Of a DNA stretch of 64,000 bases, positions 1 through 11,100 are shown one piece after another. The stretch is taken from contig NZ_JAPEPW010000004.1 of the NCBI RefSeq assembly GCF_026339955.1, forward strand, positions 1 through 64,000, written 5' to 3'. The stretch is from Streptomyces sp. NBC_01549. Lineage in GTDB: Bacteria; Actinomycetota; Actinomycetes; Streptomycetales; Streptomycetaceae. A program made the position numbers and the translations under genes. The notes below the pieces were generated by a model, which was not told where the DNA came from, did no database searches, and saw only the letters and a list, made by a program, of their open reading frames with translations. How positions within the stretch are numbered: position 1 is the first letter of the stretch; each line of letters opens with the position of its first letter.

Positions 1-50
1 ACGAAGCGGTCCTTCACCGCGTCAGCCACCTCCTGCGCCCGCGCTTTGTT
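1..50 (-). pseudogene. Continuation of the interrupted giant gene (left-edge piece)
   Basis: On the minus strand these bases continue the reading frame of the 1570-3681 fragment once the ISL3-family element and one 8-bp duplication are removed. The join reads Asn-Lys-Ala-Arg-Ala-Gln-Glu-Val-Ala with no stop before the window edge. The gene therefore continues past the left edge and its true C-terminus is not in this window. No domain can be named from 16 codons. Confidence 0.75.
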
Positions 51-1569
51 GGGTCTTCGAATTTAGTGGGGGTGCGGCGGTGACGGCCTGACGTTCAGTC
101 ACCGAGCGTGATGGGCCTGGGGTGTGGGTGGCCTGGACGCAAGGAGCCCGCGGGTCTTCGTGATCATGGTTGTTGTCTAGGCAACCGATCATGAAGAACC
201 CACGGGCTTGAGCATCGACGATACCGGGACCAACGAGGCTGCGACGCGACTGCTTGGGCTGGAGGGGGTGAGTGTGACGCAGGTCAAGGACGACAAGGCA
301 GGCGGATCGACGGTATACGTCGTGACGAACGAGGAGTCCGCGAGGGCCTGCCCCTCGTGCGGGGTTTTCTCCACCCGGCTGAAGGACTACCGCACCACCG
401 CCCCCAGACACCTGTCCTGCGGCGGGCGCCCGGTGAGTATCCGGTGGCGCAAGGCACGCTGGCACTGCACCGAACTCGACTGCGACCGCCGCTCGTTCAC
501 CGAGTCCATAGGCCAGGTACCCGCGCGGATGCGTACGACCGGGGCGCTTCGGCGGGCGGCCGGGGCCGCGGTGTGTGACGGCGGGCGATCGGTGGTGCAG
601 GCCGGCCGGGATCTGGGCCTGTCCTGGCCGATCGTGCAGCACTGCTTCGAGGACTACGCCGCGAAGGTCCTGCCCGAGGAGCCGCCGGTGACCGAGGCGA
701 TCGGGATCGACGAGACCCGGCGGGGTAAGCCGGTGTGGGAGCAGAACCCGGACACGGAGAAGTGGGAGCTGGTCGCGGACGCCTGGCACATCGGCTTCGT
801 CGACGCGATCGGCGGGCGCGGCCTGTTCGGCCAGGTCGAGGGCCGCAACTCCGCCTCCGTCGCCGACTGGCTGACGGCCCGGCCCGCCGCCTGGCGCGAG
901 CAGGTCCGCTACGTCGCCATCGACCTGTGCTCCACCTTCCGCGCCGCCGTCCACCGTGCCCTGCCGCACGCGGCGGTGGTCGTGGACTGCTTCCACATCG
1001 TGCAACTCGCCCAGCGCCACCTCGCCGACCTGCGCCGACGCCTCACCTGGAAACAGCACGGCCGCCGGGCCCGCAAGGGCGACAGCATCTACAGCGTCCG
1101 CAAGCTCCTGCGCCGCAACAAGGAAGACCTCACCGACGAACAACGCGAGCTCCTCAAGACCGAGTTGGAGTACATGGGGACCTACGGCCGACAGATCTAT
1201 GCGGCCTGGCAGGGCAAGGAACTCCTGCGCGACCTCCTGGGCCTGACCGTCACCCGCAGGCACGTCACCCCCGACCACTCCGCGATCTCCACCGCCCGCC
1301 ACCGCTTCTTCGCCCACGTCGCCGACCACGCTCACCTGCCCGAACTCGTCACCCTCGCCGAGACCATCGAGCAGTGGTGGGACGGCATCGAGACCTACCT
1401 GACCACCGGGATCACCAACGCCGCCTCGGAGGGCAACAACCGCCTCATCAAGCTCGAAGCGCGTAACGCCTTCGGCTTCCGCAACCGAGCGAACCAACGC
1501 CTCCGCTCACGCTGCGCAACCACCCGGCGAAGCCGACGGGAGGCACACCCCCACTAAATTCGAAGACCC
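51..1569 (+). mobile_element. ISL3-family insertion sequence, copy 1 (1519 bp)
   Basis: Complete element with perfect 24-bp terminal inverted repeats (51-74 and 1546-1569, starting GGGTCTTCGAATTTAG). It is flanked by a perfect 8-bp direct repeat GCTTTGTT (43-50 and 1570-1577), the target duplication size expected for ISL3. It carries one transposase gene. A second copy encoding an identical protein lies inverted at 42834-44352, so transposition was recent. It interrupts the giant toxin-like gene. Confidence 0.95.
208..1557 (+). CDS. ISL3-family transposase, copy 1
   Basis: A 449-aa DDE transposase with the ISL3 architecture. An N-terminal zinc-binding domain has CPSCG near residue 48 followed by further Cys residues. 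A helix-turn-helix-like segment follows, then the ISL3 catalytic core with an IGIDETRRGK block, VAIDLCSTF, a VVDCFHIVQLA segment and a C-terminal ITNAASEGNNRLIK block with the conserved Glu. The start lies about 160 bp inside the left end and the stop codon overlaps the right inverted repeat, as is usual for compact IS elements. The protein is identical to that at 42846-44195. It should catalyse cut-and-paste movement of its own element and has no visible frameshift, so it is probably active. Confidence 0.95.
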   Translation: MSIDDTGTNEAATRLLGLEGVSVTQVKDDKAGGSTVYVVTNEESARACPSCGVFSTRLKDYRTTAPRHLSCGGRPVSIRWRKARWHCTELDCDRRSFTESIGQVPARMRTTGALRRAAGAAVCDGGRSVVQAGRDLGLSWPIVQHCFEDYAAKVLPEEPPVTEAIGIDETRRGKPVWEQNPDTEKWELVADAWHIGFVDAIGGRGLFGQVEGRNSASVADWLTARPAAWREQVRYVAIDLCSTFRAAVHRALPHAAVVVDCFHIVQLAQRHLADLRRRLTWKQHGRRARKGDSIYSVRKLLRRNKEDLTDEQRELLKTELEYMGTYGRQIYAAWQGKELLRDLLGLTVTRRHVTPDHSAISTARHRFFAHVADHAHLPELVTLAETIEQWWDGIETYLTTGITNAASEGNNRLIKLEARNAFGFRNRANQRLRSRCATTRRSRREAHPH

Positions 1570-3681
1570 GCTTTGTTACGCAGTGGATCGGCTCGCGTTC
1601 CCCGCGCGCTTCCGGTGTGGCAGGAGAAGAGAACCAGGTTCGACCGACCCGAGGCAGAGGCCGGCAGTTGCAGAAGCACTTCCTGGGCCAGCTCCCTTCC
1701 ATTCATGGGACGTTTTCCGCCGAATTTCCGCTGGACGATGAAGTGATTTTCGCTATCCCCTGAACCGTGCAGAGCAATGAAGTAGGTGTTCGTTGAGTCC
1801 CATGGCACCCGACCCGAGTATTCAAACCGCGATGTTTCGTTGACATCAGGGGGCGCAATCCACACGTCCCGCAGATCAGCTGTCAAACGGGTGTGGTCCT
1901 GAGCAAATCGCGCCCTCTCGCTGTGGTAGCCGTAGACCTCACCGTTGTCGCCGATGAGCGGCTCCAGCATGTAGCTGCTAAGCCTCTGCGCTGCCTGTCG
2001 GATGCTCTGCTCCGTCTGATGCCCATGCTTGTACCGGGCCCATGTGCCGACCGTGAGAGAGGTCCGCTCCGTCTGGATGGGCGCGAGGAAAGTGCGGCCG
2101 GCACGGACTCGCTGAGAGAGCGAGCCGGTGAAGCCGTAAACCGTGCGCCCGACGTGGGCAGCTATCTGATCGGCCAGGAAGTCGGTGGCAGTGTGGTGTC
2201 CCGCCAGCACCACGGTGCCCGCCGATGACAGCAGGGGATCCCCCGCCACCACGTCGACGAACTCGTCCCTGGTCAGCCAATAGTCGTGGCCGGAAGCTCG
2301 CAATGAGACCCGACCGAGGGCGACGTCGTGGTCCGCGGCCACCAGGTAGACCCTGTCTCCTCGCCATACCGCAGGGACAATGAAGTCCTGGTCGGGGTCA
2401 TGCCACACTCTTCTTCTGGACACGACCTTGGTCCAATTCGGAACGAATACGCTCCCAGCGTCCAACGGGGTCTTCTGAAGAGGACTGTTGCTCCACCATC
2501 GCGCGGAGACTCCGTCGGCACGAAGCACCGGCTCCTTCGAGTAAAGATCAGCCTGAATGAGTTTCAGTTTGTATGCGCGCAACGTGTCGGCATTCGTGAG
2601 GGCATCGAATTCACGAGACCGGATCGCCTGTGAGATCAGATTGATCAGTCGGTCCCATGCAGCCTGGACCACCCCGATGTCGCCCTCTTTCATCAGCAGA
2701 GCTGTCCGCGTCAGGCTGTTCTCGACCGAGTCCAGCCTCCCCGCGTTCCGACCGGCGGCGAGGTGCCGCACCAAGCGGTCCGCATGCGCCGTGGCCATAC
2801 CCCGGACATCTCGCGGCCGGGAGGGAACGAGCGGGTTCCGCGAGGACGACGGTGCCGGCCCCGTCGAAGTCTCGGTCCGGCCGCCCCCCAGAAAGGTCGG
2901 CCTTCCTCCACCCGGAGTCACCGCACGCCGCGGAGCCACCACCGGAGTCACCGCACGCCGCGGAGCCGGGGCAGCGCCGGCCCTGGGGACGTTCGCTGCC
3001 TGCCGCCCGGGCTGGGTGGTATGCCACTCGGCACGGCCGCCGCGCTCGTCCGGCCACAGTCTGATCACCGTTCCGCCGGCCTGGGTGGTGATGTCGGCCC
3101 CTCCGGTGGCATGGTGCACCGTCACATGGTGCTGATCGGCGATCCGCCATGCCAGATCCCGTACCGCGTCCGCCCTGAAGCTCTTGTATTCGCCCAAACG
3201 GTATACGGGCAGCAACAGAACGTCGCGCGTGCCCGGAGGAATGTCCAGGGCAGCCGCGTTTTCGGCGGGCAGAACACGGCGCGACGACACAATGTAGGCA
3301 CCCCCGGACGCGCTGACGGGCAGCCGCTGCGTCTCCCGCTTCCACGAACGGGTGCTCCCGTCGGCCGTCCACGCCTCGTAGGTCCGGATGACACGAAGGT
3401 GGGAATGCGGCTCTGCCAGCCTCGTCCAGTCGGCGTCATCGAAGTACGCGCTGCCGAATCGGCCTTGGCGGTCCCGGACCAGTCGTTGCCGCGGTCCGGA
3501 CGGCGCCCGAGCCCCGGACCGTGACGGTCCGGCCCCGCCGGAACCCCCCGCGTCGCGGTCCGCCCCGCCAGGAGGGATCTCCCGGCCACGCCCCGTGCCG
3601 TACATCGGCGCAAGCGCCGGCGACGGCCGCTCCGTCACCCGCCCATGCTCGAACGCGCGGGAGTCACCGAGAGGTCTCAGA
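1570..3681 (-). pseudogene. Downstream fragment of the giant toxin-like gene, with a second His-Cys protease-like domain
   Basis: An open frame of about 700 codons between the IS701 and ISL3 elements. An ATG-initiated frame can be drawn from 4274, but the part above 3682 is antisense to the IS701 transposase. The biologically continuous part begins at the TCAGA duplication, where it continues the frame of the 5186-18134 gene. It contains a low-complexity linker, a duplicated Ala-Pro-Arg-Arg-Ala-Val-Thr-Pro motif, and a C-terminal segment resembling the clan CD cysteine peptidase fold: a hydrophobic strand ending in His-Gly (codon at 1767-1769) and, 49 residues later, a strand ending in Ser-Cys (codon at 1620-1622). 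The same spacing occurs in the main gene. It lacks its own start signal and is cut by ISL3 at its end, so it is probably not made as a functional protein now. Confidence 0.8.
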
Positions 3682-5185
3682 CACGGCAGCTGTAGTTCGT
3701 GAGGCGTGAGGCATCGCCGCTGGCCAGCGTGGTGGGTGGGGTGCCTGCGGCAGGGGTACGGCCACCGGCATCGTGATCTTGTGTGACGAAGAATCAAGAA
3801 GCGGTGGCCGCGCAGGCCACGGTAGTACACGCCGGGTGGGACGGGCTGTTCGAGGGGTTGATGGGCCGGTTCGCGAGCTGCTTCCCGCGCCGGGAGACCC
3901 GGCTGACCTGCCGGAACATGGTCTCTGGGCTGCTGATGGTCAAGGAATCGGCGAACTGCTGGTCGTTGGCCGAGGCGATCGGCCACAGCGGTCCGCATGT
4001 CCTGCAGCACTTCTTGTCGAGGGCCCGCTTCGACACCGAGGCAGTCCGCCGGTCGGTCGCGGCCTGGACGGTGGAGCAACTCGGCGAGAGGAGGTGATGT
4101 TGGTGGTGGACGAGACGGGCGATGAGAAGTCGTCCCTCGACGCGGTCGGCGCGGCCCGGCAGTACTCCGGGGCGCTGGGCGGGATCGGGCTGTGCCAGGT
4201 CGCGGTACACCTCTCCTACGTGAGTGCCGAGGGGCACGCGCTGGTCGACCGTCGGCTGTACCTGGGCGAGGCATGGGCGGCGGACGACGAGCGCCGTGAG
4301 CTGGTCGGGGTGCCCGACGAGAGGGTGTTCGCCACCAAGCCGCAACTGGCCGGCGACATGCTGGAGGACGCCCACGCCTCGGGGGTGCACACCGCGTGGG
4401 TGGCCGCCGACGAGGTCTACGGTGGACGGGAGTTGCGTGCGCGGATCCGTGCGCTGGGCTACGGCTACGCGATCGCGGTACCCACCAGCCACCGGGTCAC
4501 CACCCCGGGCGCCGGGAAGAAGAAGGTCACCGCGCTGCTGGAGCGGGTGCCGAAGCGGGCCTGGATGCGGCTGAGGACCGGCCATGGCACCAAGGCCGAG
4601 CGGCTCTACGACTGGGCGATGATCGACGTGAACCCCGACGATGCGCCGCCCGGACAGGCCGCCGGGCACAGCCAGGTCCTGGTCCGACGCCACCGCCGCA
4701 CCGGCACCCTTTCCTTCTACCGGACCTGGCACCCCGACCCGCAGCCGATATCGGTGCTGGTCAGCGCGGTCTGCCGCAGGTGGCGGGTCGAGGAGGACTT
4801 CCAGGGAGCCAAGGGCCTGGCCCACCTCGACACCGGCCAGGTCACCTGCTGGACGTCCTGGCACCGCTGGAGCCTCATGTCAATGATCGCCTACGCACTT
4901 CTGGCCGTCGGCGCACTCCACGAGCGGCAACGCGCCCACCCCGCCAACTCCGACGACGAGTTGGCCATGGTGCCCGTCAGCCCGCGCGAACTCCTCGCGC
5001 TATTGCGGGTCTTCGCCCTGCCAAGGCCCCGCCAGGACACCGATCCGGCACACGCCCTGCACTGGTCGAACTGGCGTCGCCGACACCAGCATCGCGCGAC
5101 GGCCTGCCACCGCCGCTGGAACAACGTCACAGCAGTGGCCATCGCATGACAGGAACCTCACGAGTCACGAACTACAGCTGCCGTG
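3682..5185 (+). mobile_element. IS701-family insertion sequence (1504 bp)
   Basis: Bounded by 21-bp perfect terminal inverted repeats starting CACGGCAGCTGTAGTTCGTG and by a 5-bp direct repeat TCAGA (3677-3681 and 5186-5190). The family is assigned from the transposase. It interrupts the giant gene; removing the IS and one TCAGA joins codons Glu-Gly-Leu to Arg-Pro-Leu-Gly in frame. The TAG that appears to end the 4320-codon gene lies inside this element's right repeat. Confidence 0.9.
3783..5149 (+). pseudogene. IS701-family transposase split by a -1 frameshift
   Basis: The N-terminal part (3783-4097) starts at the conserved segment WDGLFEGLMGRFASCF and ends VEQLGERR-stop. The catalytic remainder resumes one frame back with VMLVVDETGDEKSS and runs to 5149. 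It holds the remaining DDE-core blocks (AVHLSYVSAEGHALVDRRLYL, VAADEVYG, WRVEEDFQGAKG), characteristic of IS701-type DDE endonucleases. A single extra G would fuse the two frames as Gly-Glu-Arg-Glu-Val-Met-Leu. The junction AGGAGGTGATG also contains a perfect Shine-Dalgarno sequence overlapping the stop, so programmed slippage or reinitiation cannot be excluded. A broken transposase is the simpler reading. Confidence 0.8.
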
Positions 5186-8100
5186 TCAGACCCTCCGGCA
5201 GAGCCTGCCGCACGCCCGCAGCCGAGCCCGGATCCGCCGGCGCCCCGGGCCTGACGGAGAAGACCGCCGGCTGCTCGCTCGCCCGCGCCGCCAGGGCCAG
5301 GGGCCCGACCGCATCGCGGTCCGTCCCAGCCGAGCCGGGCGAAGAGGCGGGTCCGGGCCCGCCGCGGCTCCCTGATGCTGATGCTCCTCGTCCCGGCATC
5401 AGGGTGCCGGTATCCCGGCCACCGGAAGACCCGGCCGCCGGGTGACCCGAACGGGAGATACGCGCCTGGAGCCAGTCCACGACACCACGCAGCGACGGAC
5501 CGTCACCGCTCCCGCCGCTGCTGCCACCCCTCAGGCGCAGCGGTGGTACGTCCTCGCCCGCGGTGGGAGAAGGCTGGCCGGGGCGGGTGGCGGCGGAAGC
5601 CGGGGCACCCGGAGCGGACGGCGGGGTGGGACCACCGCTGTGGCTGTTGGGGCGAGGACGGAAGGAGAAGGAGGAACGGCCGCCGGTTACGGACGCGCCC
5701 GCGGCGCGGACCTCGCCGCCGGCCGACCGCCCAGGTTCCCGCCCGGTGCTGAGCCGCCTTTCCCGTGGCAGTGCTGTGGGGGCCGGGGGGAAGAACGGGG
5801 CCGACACCGGAGCGCGGCTGCCGTCGAAAGACGTGCGGCGCGTATCGGAAACCGTTCCCGTCACAGGCCGTGGCACCACTGACGGAATCCGTTCTGCCGC
5901 CTGACCGTGCGTCTGCACCCCGCCCGCGTCCCGCCCGCCCGACGGTCCGGCGGATGTCCTCACACCCCGGTCCCGGACTGCCGGACTGGCAGACCGCCGC
6001 CCTTCGGGGACAGGGTGTCCGCTGCCCTCCGCGCGCGAAGCCGGTCCGGGACCGGCAGCACCGAAAGCCTGGTAGCCCGGGGGGAAGGCGGAACTGTGCT
6101 CCGGTGCCGGTGCCGGTGCCGGTGCGATGTGCCGGTCACCGGAACGACCCGCCGCCGGAGGCGCTCCCTGCAACTCACCGGAATGCCTTGGAGTATCCAG
6201 GCCGCGGGATACGGGCGGCCCCGCAGCCACCCGGGCGGGCAGCGCCGTAGCGCGGTTCGGGTTCGGCAGAGATTCCGGACCGGGCCGCGTCGGAGCCGCG
6301 CCTCGGCTCGGCACCGAGACAGAGGACACGGAGGGCCGCGCCTCCGCCGCATGACGCGGCGTGACCTCCGACTGGGGCGACAGCAGCCAACCGTACAGGT
6401 GCCACACGCCGTCAACCTGTTTGGCGTGGAGGATCTGCCATCTTCTGCCACGCTCGATGAGCAGGCTCCTGTCGAGGTCCTCGCCGGGTTCAGTACCGCC
6501 CGCATACACGGCGCTGGTTCCCTCCGGCACGAACAGGTGCAGGGCGTATTCTGTGTCGGCGTCAGGCTCGTATTCTCTTCCGAGGAACACATTCATAAAC
6601 CCCGACTCGTCGAATACGCGGCCTATGAGCTGCTCGGGTTGCGAGACCTGGAATCGTTCTTTCGGAACTGCTTTCCATGCCACCACAGGCTCAGGTGTCC
6701 ATTGGCCGAGGATTGCCGAGTCGAGGTCGGCGACGCGTTGCCGCACGTACTTCTCCGCCTTGTCCAGGTATGCGGCACCATGCATGCGCTCAACGGTGAG
6801 CTTATCGGCATCCCCGCTCACCGTCACGTCATAAAATGCATCCGGTCTGATGATGCGGCCGCCCAACTGGTTCATCGCCGTTTTGAAAGAAGCCCGGTCT
6901 GGCCGCGCCCTGCCGTGCGGCCGTACCTCCGACGCTTCGAACACGTCACGGAGGAGACCGTCCACGGGACCGGAAATCGCATCGAACGGCAGCTTGAAAG
7001 CAGTGCCGGCATCCCCATTATCCAGATATGCCAACACGGCTTCTCTGGCTCGGGAACCCAGCTGCGATGCACTCAAAAACTTACTTCCCCATAGAGCAGC
7101 CTCTTCGTCGGAGTCAAACATGCGCACCCGATCACTCAGGCGATCCCAGTTGACTCCCTCATCGATTTCTGAAGGGTCCGGGGAAATAAACCCATTGTCG
7201 GTCTCGCGGGCGAGGGCAAGGGTGTCCAGGGGCTCCTCCGTCGTCTCGGGCCGAAACCTCAGCCAGCGCGCGAACGACGAGCTATCGCTCCTTCGAAGGG
7301 TGCTCATCACATGGTTGCGGAGCTGCTCCTGCCCTGTCGCGGTCCGAATCCATTCCGGCTTCATGAAGCCGGTGATGGACTCAGGGGCGTAGACGGTCAG
7401 GCCTAGCTCATTGGCCACACCATGGGCCGGGGACCGTAGTTTCCGGACGTCGGTGGCCCCGGTACTGCAGCTGTGAAGCGCGATCGAGACTTTTCCTGCT
7501 TCCCGCAGGGACGACAGACTGGGACGCTGCCTGAGATAGCGTCCGACTTGGACTCCGTCGGCCAGAACCTCCCCGCCGTCTTTGTGTGCGAGTCGGATGA
7601 AGCGTGAATGGCCGTGCGCGGTGAAGAAGTACACCCGGGTTCTGCCGCCGCCCTGCCACGGGAACGGTCGAGACGAATCCATCTGCAGATTAACTTGACT
7701 GGTCCGGGCGTCGAGTAGCGTGTTCTGGTAGTACGCCTTCAAGATGTCCATGTACTCGTAGGTCGCCCACTCCGCCAAGTCCTCAGGAACGTGCGAAGCT
7801 CGCCCGATCAGGTTGTTGCTGGTCTTGGAGACGATGGGCTGGGTCAGCAGGTGAGAGTAGGGGACGTCGATCCTCCGCCCGGCGGTGTCGAGGCCGACGA
7901 GCGTGTGCGGAGTGTCGTCTGCGGGAGGTGGTCCCGGGTAGGGGGAGCGGACGAAGTGCCCGGTGGCCTGCCGGGTGCGGTCACCGCGGTGCGGGGCCAG
8001 GCGTGTCCGGCCGGTGGAGCTGGTCTCCAGGCGGATCTCACCTGTGCTGGCGTACACGTGGCGGCCTGTCACCTGGGCGACGGTGCGGGGAAGGTTGAGG

Positions 8101-11100
8101 GGGCCCGCGCCCATGTATGAGCCCGCCAGCAGGATCGAGCGGCGAGGGCCAGGACCACGGCCTCCGTCAACACCACCGCTGCCGCCGGCGGAGAGCGCGG
8201 GTCCTGCTCCCGTCCTGTGCGTCAGAACCTTGTCCAAGGTCAGCAGTTGGGCGAACTGACGGTACGTAAGGTGCAGTGTTCGGGCAGGGGTATGCAGCAC
8301 CACACGGTCGTTGTCGACCCTGGCCCGAACCACCCACGGAATACCGTCGGCGTTCCACGGAGCGGGAGCCGGCCGGTCGAAAGCGGGGTTGAACTCGCGT
8401 CCGTAGGCCGGAACGATCACCGTGGACAGATCGAGGCCGGTGACCGGCGTGGACGTCCAGTCACGCCCCAGGTGCCGCGGACCGTCCCCGACCGGCTCGC
8501 CGGGGATCAGAGTGGCCGGTGTCAGCACCCCGGCCCTCAGCAGGTGATACACGCCCAGCATGTCGAGGGACGTCAACGCCGATCGGCCCAGAAGGCCCTC
8601 CGGGCTCGCGGCATCCCGCCCCGCCTTGCGCAGCGCCTGGGAGATCAACCCGAGCACCATGGCGTGCTCCCGCTCGCCCACAGACGCCCGGGGGTCGAGG
8701 TGGAGCACCTCACGCGCCACCCGCTCAAGGGGTACCGGCACACCCGCGTCGGCAGCCGTACGGCGCAGGCCGTCCAGGATGCGCCGCGCCTCCACCCGCT
8801 GCTCGGACGTGCTGACGGGGGCGAGGACGTCGCCAGGCACCTCCGACGAAGATGCCGCGAGCCGACCACCGGTGCCCGGCGGCCCGGTCCGCAGCTCGGC
8901 TGCGGCAGCGGACGGACGGGACCTTCCTGCCGAGGGAGCCCGCATCCCCAGCGCCGTTGCGCGGCCCTGCGCCGAAGCAGGACGCGTCGAGGAAACCGCA
9001 CCCGGCCCGCCCGCCGGCGCAGGACTCGGCGCCCGCATCCCCGACCGCCTGCCGTCGCGTGAAGTGCCGCGCACAGCGGAACCGGGCAGGCCCGAAGGCG
9101 GGGGTACCGCCCCCCTCCGGCTGTCGTCCGAAGAAACCAGTCCGCGCGTCGTCGGGGCAGGCGAGGGGGGCGTGCGAAGGTACCGAGTGGGTGTCCCGCC
9201 CGCGCCAGGCCGCTCTCCCGACGCTGCCACCGGCGCCGCACCGCCCTGGCCCGGGGCCGGACTGGCCGACCGCCGCCCCCCGGAGACGGGGTGGCCACTT
9301 CCCCCCGCCAAAGAGCCCACGCCCCCGCCAGCCACACCACGACCGGCATCACCAACACCCCGATAGCCCTCAGGAAAGGCGGAACTCCGCCCCGGCACCG
9401 GTGCGCCGGCATCCCGCCCACCGGAAGAACCTGCCGCCGGACGGCCCGGACCGGAGATACGCAGCCAGTCCATGACACCGCGCAGGGACAGACCGTCACC
9501 GCTCCCGCCGCTGCTGCCACCCCTCAGACGCAGCGGTGGTGCGTCCTCGCCCGCGGTGGGAGAAGGCAGGACAGGACGGGTGGTGGAAGCCGGGGCACCC
9601 GGAGCGGACGGCGGCAGGGAACCACCCCTGTGGCTGTTCCCGCCGGTGCCGAAGGAGAAGAAGGGACGGCCGCCACCGGTTGCGGACGCGCCCGCGGCCC
9701 GGTCCTCGCCGCCGGCCGACCGCCAAGGCTCCCGCCCGGTGCTCAGCCGCCTCTCCCGCGGCGCCACCGACGCGACCCGTTCAGCCGCCCCGGACGACCC
9801 GGACGACCCTGTCGCCGGGAACCGGGAAGCCCCGGGTACGGGCCCGCTTCCACCGCTGTCGGCACCGCGAACCGGCCACCCCGCAGCCGGGGCAGGCGAA
9901 GGCCGACGAACACTGTACGGGGTTACCCCGTCCGCGCCCCGTCCGCCAGACGGTCCGGCGGATGTCCCCACGCCCCGGTCCACGACTGCCGGACTGGCCG
10001 ACCGCCGCCCCCCGGGAACACGGTATCCACTGCCCTCCACCCGGGAACCCGGTCCAGAAACGGCCCCCTCTCGCCCGACCGCACCGAGAAGCTGGTAGCC
10101 CCCCAGGTCGATGGGTGTCTGCGACCGAGCGGCCGTGCCCGGTGAGACGCCGACGGGCGCGACACCCCGCCCGGGAACGGCGACCGACAGGCGGGACGGT
10201 CCGGGCGTAGGCACCCGCACACCCGGCGCTGCTGTGCCGCCCACCACCGGTGCGGCATAGAAGAGACGAGAAACAGAACCGCGAGATCGGTCCGGACCAC
10301 CGGTACCGCCGGCGCCCTGCTGTGCGGAGGCCGTCGCGGCATTCCGGTCCCGCCCCGGCGGACTGGCAGGCCACCCGCCGGACCACGCCTCCCGGACCGG
10401 GCTGGCGGACCGCCTGCCGACGGTACCGGCGACCCCTGCGGTGGCGCGCCGACTGCCCGGAATGGGCAGACCACGATCGGAGGAGGCACTGTGTTGTCCC
10501 GGCCGAGGCGGGGGTTGCGCCCCGCCGTGCCTGAGAAACGGCAGGAGGCGCGTGGCTTCCTCCACCTGTTCGGGCAACACTCCCGTCACTGACGAGACGA
10601 GGTCCTCGATTTTCTGGTAGATCGTGTCTTCGAGAGGAAGGCCGGTCAGCGCGAAGGTGGCGAGCGCTCGGGTGATGTCCTCGCGCTCCAGTACCGGCAG
10701 CGGCTGGGGGAACCACTCCCCGCGCATAAGCGAGTGATTGGCCAACTGCTGGACAGCTGAGAAGGCGGCCTTCAAGGGGTGGCCAAGGATTCCATTGATC
10801 ACCGCGGCGCTGGAGGTGCCATCGGGCATGGCCTGCGGGCGTGCCGCACGTTCATCCGCACGACGCGCCACGTCCGAGACCTCACGGAAGACCTGCGGGA
10901 GGTCCTCAGAGCGCATCATCTGCCCCGAGGCGGTCACCAGGTGCCGCAGCTCCAGCAACACCAACGGCCGCACGAGACCACCGCCGTCGGAATCCAGACC
11001 GCCGTCCGCAGCCAGGCCACTGTCGGACATACCGACCGTCTGCCACGGTCCGAACTCGGTCCCTCGCGGGTTGCGGCCACGCAGCGTAGTCGTCAGGAAA

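Noticed and set aside
22..1497. Minus-strand 491-codon frame over ISL3 copy 1
   Set aside because: Antisense to the transposase and repeated identically at copy 2 only because the IS is repeated; no domain features.
1554..4274. A 906-codon protein starting at 4274
   Set aside because: Its first ~195 codons are antisense to the IS701 transposase and its end lies in ISL3; only 1570-3681 is real, as a gene fragment.
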